Source of the DNA: Phoebastria nigripes
Lineage: Eukaryota; Chordata; Aves; Procellariiformes; Diomedeidae
Direction of reading: 5' to 3'
Length of the DNA stretch: 64,000 bases
NCBI GenBank assembly: GCA_035582835.1
Contig: JAYKAV010000478.1
Location: 1,286,696-1,350,695, forward strand
The notes under the pieces were generated by a model. The model worked only from the letters and a program-made list of their open reading frames with translations, was not told the DNA's origin and made no database searches. Made by a program: the position numbers and the translations under genes. Shown piece by piece: positions 52,769 to 63,960 of the stretch (position 1 is its first letter; every line of letters begins with the position of its first letter).

Positions 52769-53375
52769 CATAGAATCATAGAATCATAGAATCGTTTAGG
52801 TTGGAAAAGACCCTTAAGATCATCAAGTCCAACCATTAACCTAGCACTGCCAAGTCCACCACTAAACCATGTCCGTAAGTGCCACATCTACGAGTCTTTT
52901 AAATACCTCCAGGGATGGTGACTCAACCATTTCCCTGGGCAGCCTGTTCCAATGCTTGACAACCCTTTCGGTGAAGACATTTTTCCTAATATCCAATCTA
53001 AACCTCCCCTGGAGCAACTTGAGGCCGTTTCCTCTTGTCCTATTGCTTGTTACTTGGGAAAAGAGACCAACACCCACCTCNCTACAACCTCCTTTCAGGT
53101 AGTTGTAGAGAGTGGTAAGGTCTCCCCTGAGCCTCCTTTTCTCCAGGCTAAACAACCCCAGTTGCCTCTGCCGCTCCTCATAAGACTTGTTCTCCAGACC
53201 CTTCACCAGCTTCGTTGCCCTTCTTTGGACAGGCTCCAGCACCTCAATGTCCTTCTTGTAGTGAGGGGCCCAAAATGGAACACAGTATTTGAGGTGCTGC
53301 CTCACCAGTGCCGAATACAGGGGGACGATCACTTCCCTAGTTCTGCTGGCCACACTATTTCTGATACAAGCCAAT
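52769..53375 (-). mobile_element. CR1: CR1 LINE, 5'-truncated minus-strand copy
   Basis: This 607-base element is the reverse complement of a CR1 3' end. Three CATAGAAT units at the plus-strand left edge form the 3' tail. They are followed by 'ggttggaaaagacccttaag' and 'accactaaaccatgtccgtaag'. The ORF2 C-terminal region then extends to 'ggccacactatttctgatac', where similarity to CR1 stops. CR1 has no LTRs and inserts by target-primed reverse transcription with frequent 5' truncation, which explains the abrupt right edge. The reading frame is still open over its whole length, so this is the youngest-looking LINE copy in the window. One N lies at 53082. Confidence 0.96.
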
Positions 53376-53383
53376 TGCCACAA
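52862..53383 (-). pseudogene. CR1 ORF2 C-terminal fragment (truncated)
   Basis: The frame encodes 173 residues that match the end of the CR1 ORF2 polyprotein, which in full-length elements carries endonuclease and reverse transcriptase. Recognisable blocks in order are [10 protein letters not shown] near residue 9, [14 protein letters not shown] near 21, [13 protein letters not shown] near 52, [15 protein letters not shown] near 75 and [20 protein letters not shown] near 143. These lie downstream of the reverse-transcriptase active site. The endonuclease and catalytic RT domains are missing because of 5' truncation, so the fragment cannot mobilise itself. The first few residues, including the apparent start Met, come from decayed or flanking sequence. 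The X near residue 101 is the N at 53082. It is not a host gene. Confidence 0.92.
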
Positions 53384-55094
53384 TTGCTACATTTCAAGCA
53401 AATCTGGAGAAATGGAAATTCTATTGCACTGGGTTTGATACTTATTTTACAAAATGTAAGACACACATACCAAGGGGAGAGAGGGGTTAAGAGGCATGTC
53501 AAGTTTAGCTAAACATGTGGATGTACATTTACAAGTGATCAATTTTTTATTTTTAATCAAATCATTGTCTCAGGTGCCCTTCTCTTCATGACTATTTCCA
53601 ACACTGCTGCTACACTCCCATGTAACTATTACTGTTCTTGCACTCATTAATCCCAATAAATGGTTGCTCACACAATTTCTCTGTATTATACTCCTGGAAT
53701 ACGCCCTCTCACATATTACTCACCTGGGATATCAGTAATAAACAAGTTAATTATGATAAGCCATCAAATCTGTAACAGGTGGTGAAAGGCAAAGGGAAGA
53801 TAAACCCTNCAATTAGAAGTTTATAATTAATGAATGGTTATTTCATCAATGATTTTGTTTTTAATAGATGTCTTTTCTTTCTATTATCTTATCTGTTGGA
53901 ATTCCTGTTTTAATGAGCAGGAAGCTAGCCATATGACTTTGCTACTTTTTAACAGGGAAAAAAAGGCATGCCTAAGAAAGCACAGTGACTGGGTAACCCG
54001 TGTCCCAGCTAAACCAATTAAGGAATAACAACCATGTAACTCTGAACTCCTTACCTACATAAAAGGCCATCTTTTTGCTTGCTTTTCTTAGAGTAGGTTC
54101 TACCTTGTTTCCAGCCTTGCAACATTCAGGGACAAGAAACGTGTCTATTATATATCCTGCTGCATGTCTATAGTAACACATGTGCAGCAACAGTACTTAA
54201 AAGCTCACAGACTTCTGCTGCACATCTTTAAGTGGTTTGTGCTCTTTGGGCTAGAGTCTTATGCTCAAAAAATAGTAATTATTTAAATTTGACTGGTATA
54301 ATATTTCCAGTTTAACTAATTGGTGGACTTGAAAGTCCATGCATGAGGCTCACGCATGAGGCCCGTGTTCCTCTTGTGTTATGACTTGGTTTTAGAAGTC
54401 AGTATATGTGTCTGAAGAGTCTGTATTGCTGAATTCAGCTTGCCAGCAGCAGCTACAAATTAATCTGGGGAGAACCTGACTTTTCTGGGTTCCAGAACAG
54501 AATGAAAGTCAAGAAATTCTGGATAATTTGCTGCAAGGGTTCTTTGGAAAGCAACAGAGCATTTCTCAGCCTTTTGAAAAGAAGAAAGAGATATGCATCA
54601 CCATACACATGGGATTGGGTCACACATCCTGGATGCAAGAAGCCTAGCTTCAGCTTTTGTATGGTCCTAGGAGGGATCAGCTCCACATCTCTGACTTTCA
54701 TGTAAGGTACCCTAGCTACCTAGACAAGAGGGTGAAGCTGTGCCATCNTTCAGGAAATAATTCAAAATTCACAGGGTGAGAACTGGTGTCTCCTGCTGTG
54801 AAATAATGATTCAGGAACTCATCCAGAGTGTGAGAAATCTGGATTCTGGTGTACACTCNACCAATGGCCAGTGTATTTTACACGGTGTCTGGTTAAGGCA
54901 AAATAGGCAAAGGAAGAGACAGGTTTCAGGGTTCTCCTTTTCTGTCTACTTACTAGAGAAAGCAATCATACAAATGCAGCTTCCCTGGCTTAGCAATTCT
55001 TGACGTCTTTTCTGAAGAATAGAACAACATTAGTGGAAAAGAGAGAGCATATAGAACAAACTACAGGGGTTAGGGCATTCCTCAAACAGCAAAA

Positions 55095-55142
55095 ACTCTA
55101 ATCCAGGTCTTCCATTCACGTAGCCATTGCTCTAACACTTCA
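55095..55142 (-). repeat. Possible MIR-like fragment
   Basis: 'ctaatccaggtcttccattc' and 'agccattgctctaacacttc' resemble the reverse-complement MIR end (acccaggtcttctgactcc, cagtgctctaaccact). It is short and diverged, so the call is weak. Confidence 0.3.
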
Positions 55143-58100
55143 TTTCTGTATGAAAATGTCCCTGCTGCTACAAGGAGAATGGTCATTCCACAGCCTTTGT
55201 CACTGATCCTCAGCCTCTTTGCACATGTCTAATACAGCAGTGAAATGCAAATCTTCTGTGAGGCCACTGACCACCTGACCAATGCTTGTTACANCTACAA
55301 AATGGGATTGGGGCCAAAGTGTGATGTGATCTGGCAACTGTAGCCAGCAGGACAGTGCCCTATGGANCATTAGCTTCCCAAAGTAGGTTAGAGAAGCCGT
55401 AAGTCTGTTTTCACTTGCGATGGGAGCCCATTGGTTCTCTTTCTTCCTATGCATCTCTCACCTCTTCCTAGATCCTGACATATTAAGAGGGCAAAACCCC
55501 AATTGTTCCTAGTGATTTTGTGTTACATTTGCAGATCNTGGCATTTCTTACAAGAGACTTTATTGGAACACATTCTTAGATTTGAACAATCCTAACTTTA
55601 AACATTTCATTCAGGTTTGTTTTCCATTTTTAGAAATAAAAATAAGACTAAGTAGTTCAGAGGTGACAAAGGTCTATTTCATGCCTTGTATATGGATTTG
55701 TGGTAGAATCTCAGTCTTAAAAACAAACGAACAAACTATAGCAGACTATGAGTTTGTGTCGATATGTGGTTCACTCCACCTGCATTATTAACTGGGCACA
55801 TTGTGTCATATAAATAAATTCTAATTGTTTTTTAAAGTTCAACTAAGTAGTCCTCCTTGCTCCCCAAAGCCCAGAACTACTTGTAACATTTAGGTCACTT
55901 AAGTTTTCCTAAGAAACTTCCAGTTCCTGTGACTCATAACACCACCTTCTGGACAATTATGACCTAAATGTGACTAAAATGCTCTTAATCTGTGCATTGG
56001 CCTGTGTATGCTGGTAATATGCTCACACATGTACCTGCTGTGGTCACAATCTAACATCAGTTCCTCTAGTGATGTTATGATCAAGTATTTCTTAGTGTCA
56101 GTGAATAAATACCTGTCAAGGTCTAGAATAAATTCCTCTGTTGTGTTTTAGGCCTGGGGAATATTTTCAGCGCCAAGATTGGAAATAATAAAACAGTGAT
56201 TCATTTCTGGTATTTTAGAAGAGCAGCAGCCTGACGCTCTTTCAGCTAAGCTCTGTGTCTTAGTGTGTGATTTNATTCCCATCAGCAAAGAGCATGGCAT
56301 CTACTTATTTCAATTATTGGGGAAGTACTTAGGAGAAAAATATGGCTTATTTTAGCCATTTGGGAAATACCATCATGTTTCTAACAAAAAAAAGGCAACA
56401 GTGTTACAACACGGTAATTGAATTTAGTTACTGTAGCAGCCCATTGTAATATTTTTATATGACTGACATTCAACATACATCAGAAAGCCAAGAGGAGGAA
56501 CAGCTTAAGGTGTGAATAATTTTTTGACAGAAATACCATATGCCAACATTGCACCACCTAAGAAGTTGGGCCTACTTTTAAAGGTACACAAGTACANTTT
56601 TATGCAGTAGATTATTGCATCAGTTATTGCATCCTTCAGATGGTACAATAACACCTTTCCCAGAAATCAAGATTGAACCAGCCAATTTGCTCTTTACCCT
56701 TCTGAAATAGTTCCATGTACTTGGGAAACCCCTGTTGGATAAAGGTCGGTAGCTAGTGAGCACTATAGTAGCTCAACATATTCTTCACTTCTTTTGCATT
56801 ACATGTTTTATACACCCTGAGATCACATGCTGACTCATGGGGGTTGGTATGGAGCTGATTAGGAGTATAGCCCCTGCACTTCCTCCAGCTAATAGCTAGA
56901 TTTTGATCAATCATGTGAGATAGTATGTAGAAGGGGACATTAGGGACACTTACAGCCTTCTTTCCCTCACTTGAACAGTTGCTATTGTGATAATCTGAGC
57001 ACTCTTACCAAGAGTGATGAAGTGCCAGTTCAGGTGCTAGTAGACTTCAACACACTTTGTCAAATGCAGTAAGCCTTATTCTTAATATACAAAGTATTAG
57101 TGCTTGTGAGGCTCAACAGTTCTTTCACAGACTTGGTGTCAAGGCATTAGTGTTCAATGACTTACAGAGGTCTGTAATTGCACCTTGTTTGCTTTTCACT
57201 TGCTACATTAAGTATCAAAGAATTATGCTTTGCAAAAGCCTGCTGCAGGAAAATATGTAAGCATCATATTTCCTAAGTTACATTGAACTGCTTTTTTTTC
57301 CAATCACCTACAATAAAAAAAATCAGAAGTGTACCTTTGTTTTTGTACGTAGAATAACAATGAAAGACAACAAATATTTTGACCTTCATTTTCAGAAAGG
57401 AATCATTAATTTGGAAACTTCAATTTTCAGGTGCCTGAATTTAGGAAACCATGGACATGACTTTGACAGATGTTGAATGTGTAGGTTGCCAGTCTTCAGT
57501 AGTAAAGAATTAGTCAAATAAAAATTAGACTGCTATTTTTAAACGTGTTGTTATAAAAAAGGAAATATATTTGTTTCAATTGTATTATAAAACCAATGTT
57601 TGTATATTCAAGACTTGAAACTGAATGGGAATAAGGTTACTCATGGTTTGACCAGAAGTTACCCGTATTTTTTCCTGATGTAAAAGATTTTCCTCTTTCC
57701 TTTTGGCAACACTCAGAATATTGTAGGCCTAACATTTATGGCAGAGAGTTATGTTTATTGCTAAGGATGAATAACATACTTCAGATAAAGACATGCAATT
57801 CTTTTAATTCTGATACCTTTGGATGAGGACTGGGAATTAATTACGTTAACCTTAAGGCTAATTTTGACAATTCCCAAGAAATCTTAATTAGAACTTTGGA
57901 AAATTCCATAAAATACATCCTTCTTCTCATCATTCTTTTATTGTCAATAAATAGAGTTGTTAAATCTCAAGAAATCTGAAAGGTTTTCTTTACAGGTATT
58001 TGAAAGGCTTTTTTAATAAAAAACCTGTAGAATTCTTTTCTTATCTCAAAACCAATCAAGAGGAACAAATTAATGGAGTAACTTGAGAGTATTTATTACT

Positions 58101-58941
58101 CACTGGGAGATACTGTACCAGACAGTCCATNGCTCCTTAAATAATTATCAAGCTTTTATTATCTTATTACTACTACCTGCACTAGTAAACAGATCACATG
58201 ATTTAAGAAAAAACTCACAGAGTAAGACAGAAAATGTTGGATAATGTTAGAAGTATGTGTACCCTAGGTTGAAGTCTTGTTCGATTTAGGTCAAAGACAA
58301 AAGATCCTGCTGATTTCAGTAGTCTTAGTCAGGCNTGAGAACTATTTTGCCAAAGTCACTCTGCCTGATAAAGCTTCAGGTTTATTTGTAGTCATACTGT
58401 GGTATCAGTAATTAGAGCAAGGCACTTATAGGTTCTTGTTTTGATACGCTCAGCTCCATTCCCAACAGCACACGCTTGCCTGGGCAGACTGCATAACTTC
58501 AGAAAATACACCTTGTTTCTTCAGCATGATTTTCCACAGAGGTGACACTGTCTTACTGCTGCACAGCTGTCCTGAGCTGCAGTTTCAGCTTTACAGCATT
58601 TCAGCAGTGAGATATTGGGCATAAGTATTAATCACCTTCCGCCTCAGTAATTCAAATAGGGAGACTGGTGATTTTTGTTAAATAAGGCAACACAATGAGG
58701 AGTTAGACATGAATATATTCATTTAAACTTAATGTAGCTACTGTTCATTTCTTATTGGTGGAAACAGATGGTTTTTATAGCTTTCTGTTTTTCTAACAGC
58801 AGCACTTACGAGCTCGTCAAAGAAACCAACCCAGAGGAGGGGAAAAGTCACCACCTCAAGTTCTACATAGCTTTATTCTAACATCTAGATTTCTGAGTAT
58901 CTATGAAAAATCGATTTTCTCTTATCAAAGCATTTTACTTA

Positions 58942-58955
58942 CCACAAGATGGCAC
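58942..58955 (+). promoter_or_regulatory. CTCF-like motif, plus strand
   Basis: CCACAAGATGGCAC agrees with the CTCF core CCRSYAGRKGGCRS at thirteen of fourteen positions; A replaces the pyrimidine at position five. The orientation is the same as the 39.30-kb motif. Confidence 0.42.
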
Positions 58956-61300
58956 TGTTTTTTATTTCTTTATTTTCAGCTAGCACTGTTCACAGTCCTC
59001 TCGTGTTTCATCATGTTCTCTAAAGAGAAAATTATCAGATCTCAACAACATTTAGCACACGTTTATTTCGTATACCTGTTTATTTTGACCATCTGCTCTC
59101 TTTATACTAGATTTGAAAAATGCCGGGTTGTGGCTTGCGGTGTTTATTGATTGTAGACATTATTTTNCTTTCAGACTGTAAAATGTTTCACAGCCCACCA
59201 CTTCACTTTTGAATTTTCAGACTCAGACCAGCTCAGGCTTGCTTTGGGTCCACTAAATCAAAAAAATGGTTCAGATGTGAGACTAATCCAGATATTCTCC
59301 TAAATTCAGGAGCCTTGGTAAAGATTTGGGTGGACAGGGTTTGAATTTTGAATTCATAGAGAAATCAGGTGGCACAAAAATTTCTAGACAGCATTTCATG
59401 CACTTCTACTATAATAACGCCTCTTTTATTGTATATCGGGCTATAGCTTATATTACATAAACATATAAATGTAACATTGTTGAGTAGATACTACTAAAGG
59501 TTCCCATAATAGACTTGTACTGCCTGCAAGGACAGGGGGGTTTACAGATATCCATATTTATGTAAATAAAGACATCTCCATTAGCTGAAGTAGAAGACGG
59601 TGAAAACTGATTTTTATCTTAAGATATATTCAAAATGTTGCTAGTTGCTCTATTTATCTGGATTCATCAAGATGCTGTTATGCACAGGATACTCGCAAAT
59701 AAGGGTGTTATACCAGCACATGATTTCTGCAGAATTCAGACCCTAAGAAAGTTTACCAAAGTAATTGTTGTTTGAGTGAAATAGTTGGTTTTGTGCTTCT
59801 GTTGAAAATCTGAACTAGTCAGTTGCTGTAAGCAGTGAGGACCCCCCCTTCTATAGTATCCCCAGAAAGTATCCAGTGTTTGCTTTCTCTCTTGTGAAAG
59901 AACATCTGTTGTGAGTGGTATGAGCTATCTTCTGGGTCTGACCCACCTCTAGTTACTCTTTTAATAACCCAAGTCAGTATGCACAGTAAGTAGGACATGC
60001 ATGGGTCTCCTTTCCACATAATGGATAGGCAGCAGTAACCTTGCATCTGCTCTTGTGTTAGTCTGTCACTCACAATCAGGGGTTACTTGATGCCTAAAAT
60101 AATTCCTCCCCTGACAACTAATTCATCTGGGAAGAAAAAAGACTCCATCCAGATGGTGGGAATCTCACAGGCTTCTATTTTTTTAAATGGCAAAGTCTCT
60201 CCTTTTTTAATAGACACTCTATAAGTTATATAACATTCTTAGAGCTATCGCATGCTGTTATCAGCCTTTAAATATGTATTAGGCATTCAGAAAATAAGTC
60301 CTTCCCTGACCTGGGAGACTACATCTTTAAAAATGTGGGTTGCTAAAATCCTTTACAAAAGTGAGTCCTAATACCAAATATTGTATTTTTTTCTAGATGT
60401 AAAAATTAAGGTCAGAGAAGAATGTTATGGTGGGGAAGGGAATGGGACAAGCATTTTTAACTCTGTGCAGTGTTGATTTGCTGAGGTTGTTGGCAAGTGT
60501 CACCATCTGTGGACTGCTTGGTGGCCCATACGCCAAGAATTAGTGATTTTAGTCCAGCATTTAGCAGGTGTTTCAGTGATAAAGGCTACCACTCGTGGAA
60601 ATGCAGAATGGTTTGTGATTTGTAAATGAGGAAATGAAGACATAATATTTGTGAAAGGAGGCCTAATTTCCCTACCTAAAGAAGGAGGCTTCAGAAATCG
60701 GTCTTTAAGAAACATCTGCTATGTCTGTTGAGAAAGCTTACACAGTCTCACCCTGCAAGGCAGGGGGGTGTCAGTGTAATTGATTTTCTATTGTTCTGTT
60801 GTAAAAGTAGAGGACATCCGCCAGCATGACAGTTGTAATACTATTTTTCATAAATTGATGTTTCTATTCTGGCATGGGTCAGAGTCTCATAAGAAACTCA
60901 GCTCTTCTGATTTTTGAAAAGTGTGTTTCTTGACCATGTGTTTGGAGAGAAGAGCTTGGAAAAAGATTCAGGAAGGCTCAGAGGTCAAAATGTAAGCATA
61001 AAGGTATCAACATTTGCCATTGAAAAGCGGTATTTGGGGACAAATTTGTACCAGCTGAATATCTGAGGCTGGAAATACTGGTATTATCTATCAGCCTGCT
61101 GCCTTTCATGAGAACAAGCAGCGTACCAGCGACGACACAATACTCATCTGTGTTAGTAGGAATACGAAATGCCCTGCTTTTGCCAATAAAATCAATGGAA
61201 GTTAACACTGTGCAGGACTTGGATTTTTATTTTAGCCAGTCTTTTAGCATAGTGTAACATTTTGCTGAAACACGCTATGGAAAGATAGAAATGGGTTTTC

Positions 61301-61550
61301 TAAAATCGAGCGTCAGTGGCATGCTCACGCAGCCCAGGAAGGTTCCCCGTTGCGCTGTGGGGCTAACTCTGCCCAGGCCCACGGCACGTCCCAGCCTCCG
61401 GGACCGACGGCCATCCCGGCAGACATGCCCAGGCCCCAGAAGCTCCTGTGGCTTTTTGCCTTGCTGTGATCTCCAGCGTGAACGCTGGGCACCTCTGGGC
61501 TGTCACTGTAGTGGAACAACTCCAGACCTGACTCCATGTTGCCACCAGGT
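61301..61550. other. CpG-dense segment beside the second LTR
   Basis: About 13 CpGs fall within roughly 200 bases (for example in atcgagcgtc, cacgcag, ccccgttgcgc, cacggcacgtcc, cctccgggaccgacgg, cccggc, gcgtgaacgc), against a CpG-poor background. The density is like that of a small CpG island or a young GC-rich insertion. It ends near CCACCAGGTATCC (about 61543), which could serve as a splice donor, and is followed within 140 bases by the LTR. Open frames on both strands have no recognised homology. It could be a promoter or first exon, or unrecognised retroviral sequence. Confidence 0.4.
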
Positions 61551-61689
61551 ATCCCTTAAAGCTGTCTTAGGAGCAACTGGGTGCAGCGATAGACTAACCA
61601 AAATCAACTGTCCCACGGTAAAATTACTTACTAGGCTAANGACACCATCCTTAGCTCTTCATCAAGTTGCACAGCTCCTGTTCGATGGG

Positions 61690-62400
61690 TGACAACCTGA
61701 GGGGCTGCGGGCCATGCTTTGAGAGCACGGCTCCCTGTTTGCTGCCCACCCCTCAGTGATAATGGCTGCTGCCAGAGTTACCTTTGCCGTATAACGTAAA
61801 AACACTTTATGAAAATATGTATTGAGTGTCTCTGGCAAGGTGCTGGCAGCCGGGGCTGCAGGGCACCTCTGTGAGGTGAGGCTAGGGCTGCCCCATGCAG
61901 GGCATGGCTGGTTCCAGCCGGTTCCAGCNGGTTCCAATGGTCCCGCCGCCAGGCACAGCTGAGCCCCTCAGCCAGGCTGGTGGCACCTTGGGGAAAGAGT
62001 GTTTAAGAAAGGGTAAAAAATGCCAGACAGGCAGAGGAGGAGGGNAAAAAAGCGAGAAACAACACTGCGAGCACCCAGGTCAGAGAAGAAGAAGGAGGAG
62101 GAGGAAGAGTTGCTCCAGGCACCGGAGCAGGGATTCCCCTGCAGCCCACGGAGAGACCACGGTGGAGCCAGGGAAAAGTGTGAGGAGGAAGGAGCTGTCA
62201 CGGACTGACCACAGCCCCCGTGCCCTGGCAGAGGCGTCAGGAGTGAAGGAGTGGAGCTGAGCCTGGGAAAGGGTAAGCCATTTCCCTGTCTTTATCTCAA
62301 CCTATGAGCTTTTTCATCCCATTTTCTCCCCTTGTCCCTGAGGAGGGGGAGTGGGAGAGCGGCTGGGTGAGTGGCTGGCTGCTGGCCACCACATGTGTAC
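61690..62400 (+). mobile_element. Second avian ERV LTR, older and internally shortened
   Basis: Several phrases in order identify an avian LTR: 'gataatggctgctgccagag' and 'ttacctttgccgtataacgt' near 61760-61800, 'gtgctggcagccggggctgc' near 61840, 'aagaaagggtaaaaaatgcc' near 62007, 'gagcagggattcccctgcag' near 62123, and 'tctttatctcaacctatgag' near 62290. A 'gaggagggggagtgggagagcgg' tail follows to about 62360. The long run of GC-rich tandem units that members of this family often carry in the middle is reduced to one, suggesting internal deletion. No clean TG...CA boundary pair or target-site duplication was found, so the ends are approximate. No internal retroviral gene is adjacent, so it is probably another solo LTR. 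Confidence 0.8.
61910..61939. repeat. Three 10-bp GGTTCCA units
   Basis: GGTTCCAGCC, GGTTCCAGCN and GGTTCCAATG follow each other without spacing inside the second LTR. It is a local tandem expansion. The N at 61929 may reflect assembly ambiguity caused by the repeat. Confidence 0.9.
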
Positions 62401-62973
62401 ACATAATAGAGCCTCTTGCTCTGAAGAAATTCCCTGAAAACAAAGATAATGAGGTGGACAAAAGGGAAAGATGTTTAATTTTAGAAATAATTTAGAAGCT
62501 GAGGCACAGAAACATTGCCTATTTTGTGGAGTTACACAAGGCGTCTGCCAAGGGAGACCCAGCTCAGCGCTCTGGTGTTTGAGGATGGCACTTCAGGCCC
62601 CCGACCACCTTTCTTCCCATATCAGGACTGAAGAATTTAATGAAAAGTGCTGTTTTCCTGTATTTTGACCAGCTAGCTGGCACTTCATACTCCAAGCTGT
62701 CTCGATCAACATGCATTGAGTTTGGCCCGAAAACATGCTGTGGTATTTCCATCTGTCATAACATATTAAAAAAAGATTTTGTGGATTCTTTATAAACAAC
62801 CCTAAACCTTCACCTCCGCTATTTATATCTAAACTGAAGAAACTCTAGTGATTGACGGCTGGACTCCTATGCCAAATTCTTGCCCATAGACTGACAAAAC
62901 AAATTCAGTGAGACCTGTGCACCACTGAAGGGATCAAGAGCAAGACTGAATTTCCAGTCTTTAATGTCTGTTC

Positions 62974-62995
62974 TTAAACCCCACTTAAACCCCAC
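62974..62995. repeat. 11-bp tandem duplication
   Basis: TTAAACCCCAC is repeated exactly in tandem (62974-62984 and 62985-62995). Confidence 0.95.
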
Positions 62996-63305
62996 TCCAA
63001 AATAATAGTTTGAAATCTGTTTTCTACTGACTCATGACCTTTGGGAATGAATATTCATTTTGCAAGAAGGTTACTAAGTCTGTATTATACATTAATTTAC
63101 TCATTTTTACAGCTTGTTTTTTTGCTTCAAACACTATTCTTAGTTTTTTTGGCCAACAGGCATAGGAATAGCAAGTAACATTTATCTACGATTACCAGAC
63201 ATCTGTTTATTGCTAATCAAGGAGACTATGTCTTTAAAAGGAAGCAAGAAAATGGTGAGAGGGTGATTTCTTAATAAGAAAGAAGAAATTCTTATTCCAG
63301 AGGGG

Positions 63306-63338
63306 GTTTTTTTGTTTGGTTTTTTTTGGTTTTTTTCC
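63306..63338. repeat. T-rich tract with GG interruptions
   Basis: Runs of six to eight T are separated by G, GG or GTTTGG, giving a simple low-complexity tract. Confidence 0.85.
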
Positions 63339-63907
63339 ACAAAATATTGTGATGAACAATGACAAAAAGATGCTGAACAGAAGTCATGAGCAAATGCATG
63401 TTATCTCTGATGAACAGGCCTTATAAGTAAAGTAGGGTTACTTGGGCTGACACAAAATAGAAAGCAAAGTTCCATACCAGCATAGGAAAGGTGAATAGCT
63501 TAAATAGCGTGACATTCCCTGTAGACAGAAATGATGCTGTCACATGCTTGGCAATACTGAACTGAACAATTGTATGGTGTACCTTCTATGATAATGAACA
63601 TTTTGAAACTGGAAATTAAAGATTATTTGAATTAATTGACCCTCTGTGTTGACACCCTTACCCATCTAGGTTCTCAGAAAGTTAATTTAAATGAAGCACC
63701 TGAACACAAGAACCTTTGAAATATTTATCCATGGGCAAAGCTAAGAGTGGGATCAGTGCACACATTTCTAGCACAGCTGTTTTTATTTTATTAGTTGGAA
63801 AGTGTAATTTACCAAGTTAAATAAAAATATTTCTGATTAAATGGGTTGAACAAATAAAATCGCAAAACTGATATCCTTCATTTTGAAACACTTTTCAGTC
63901 CAAGTAG

Positions 63908-63960
63908 ATTTCCCACAAAACAAATGAGGAAACTGAAATCAGGAGCAGAGGAAAGTAAGT
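63908..63960 (-). repeat. Possible MIR-like fragment
   Basis: 'caaatgaggaaactgaaatc' followed by 'gcagaggaaagtaagt' resembles the reverse-complement MIR core (cagatgaggaaactgaggc, agagaggttaagtgac). It is short, and the call is tentative. Confidence 0.4.

Larger units (their letters stand above)
53376..61300. other. Unique AT-rich non-coding stretch
   Basis: I see no recognised gene. Open frames stay under 90 codons. Named contents are a possible MIR-like fragment at 55095-55142, an imperfect repeat of GCATGAGGC at 54340-54362 next to a TGGACTT/AAGTCCA hairpin at 54324-54339, a CTCF-like motif at 58942, and TCAATGG-type ancient-repeat words near 61190. Confidence 0.55.

Noticed and set aside
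55947..55957. CCACCTTCTGG as a fourth CTCF site on the minus strand
   Set aside because: Against the core it has at least three mismatches, including loss of the GGC block.
61680..62410. A target-site duplication around the second LTR
   Set aside because: I compared the bases before 61,690 with those after about 62,398 and found no matching 4-6 base words at plausible ends. The element is probably too decayed or its ends are misplaced.
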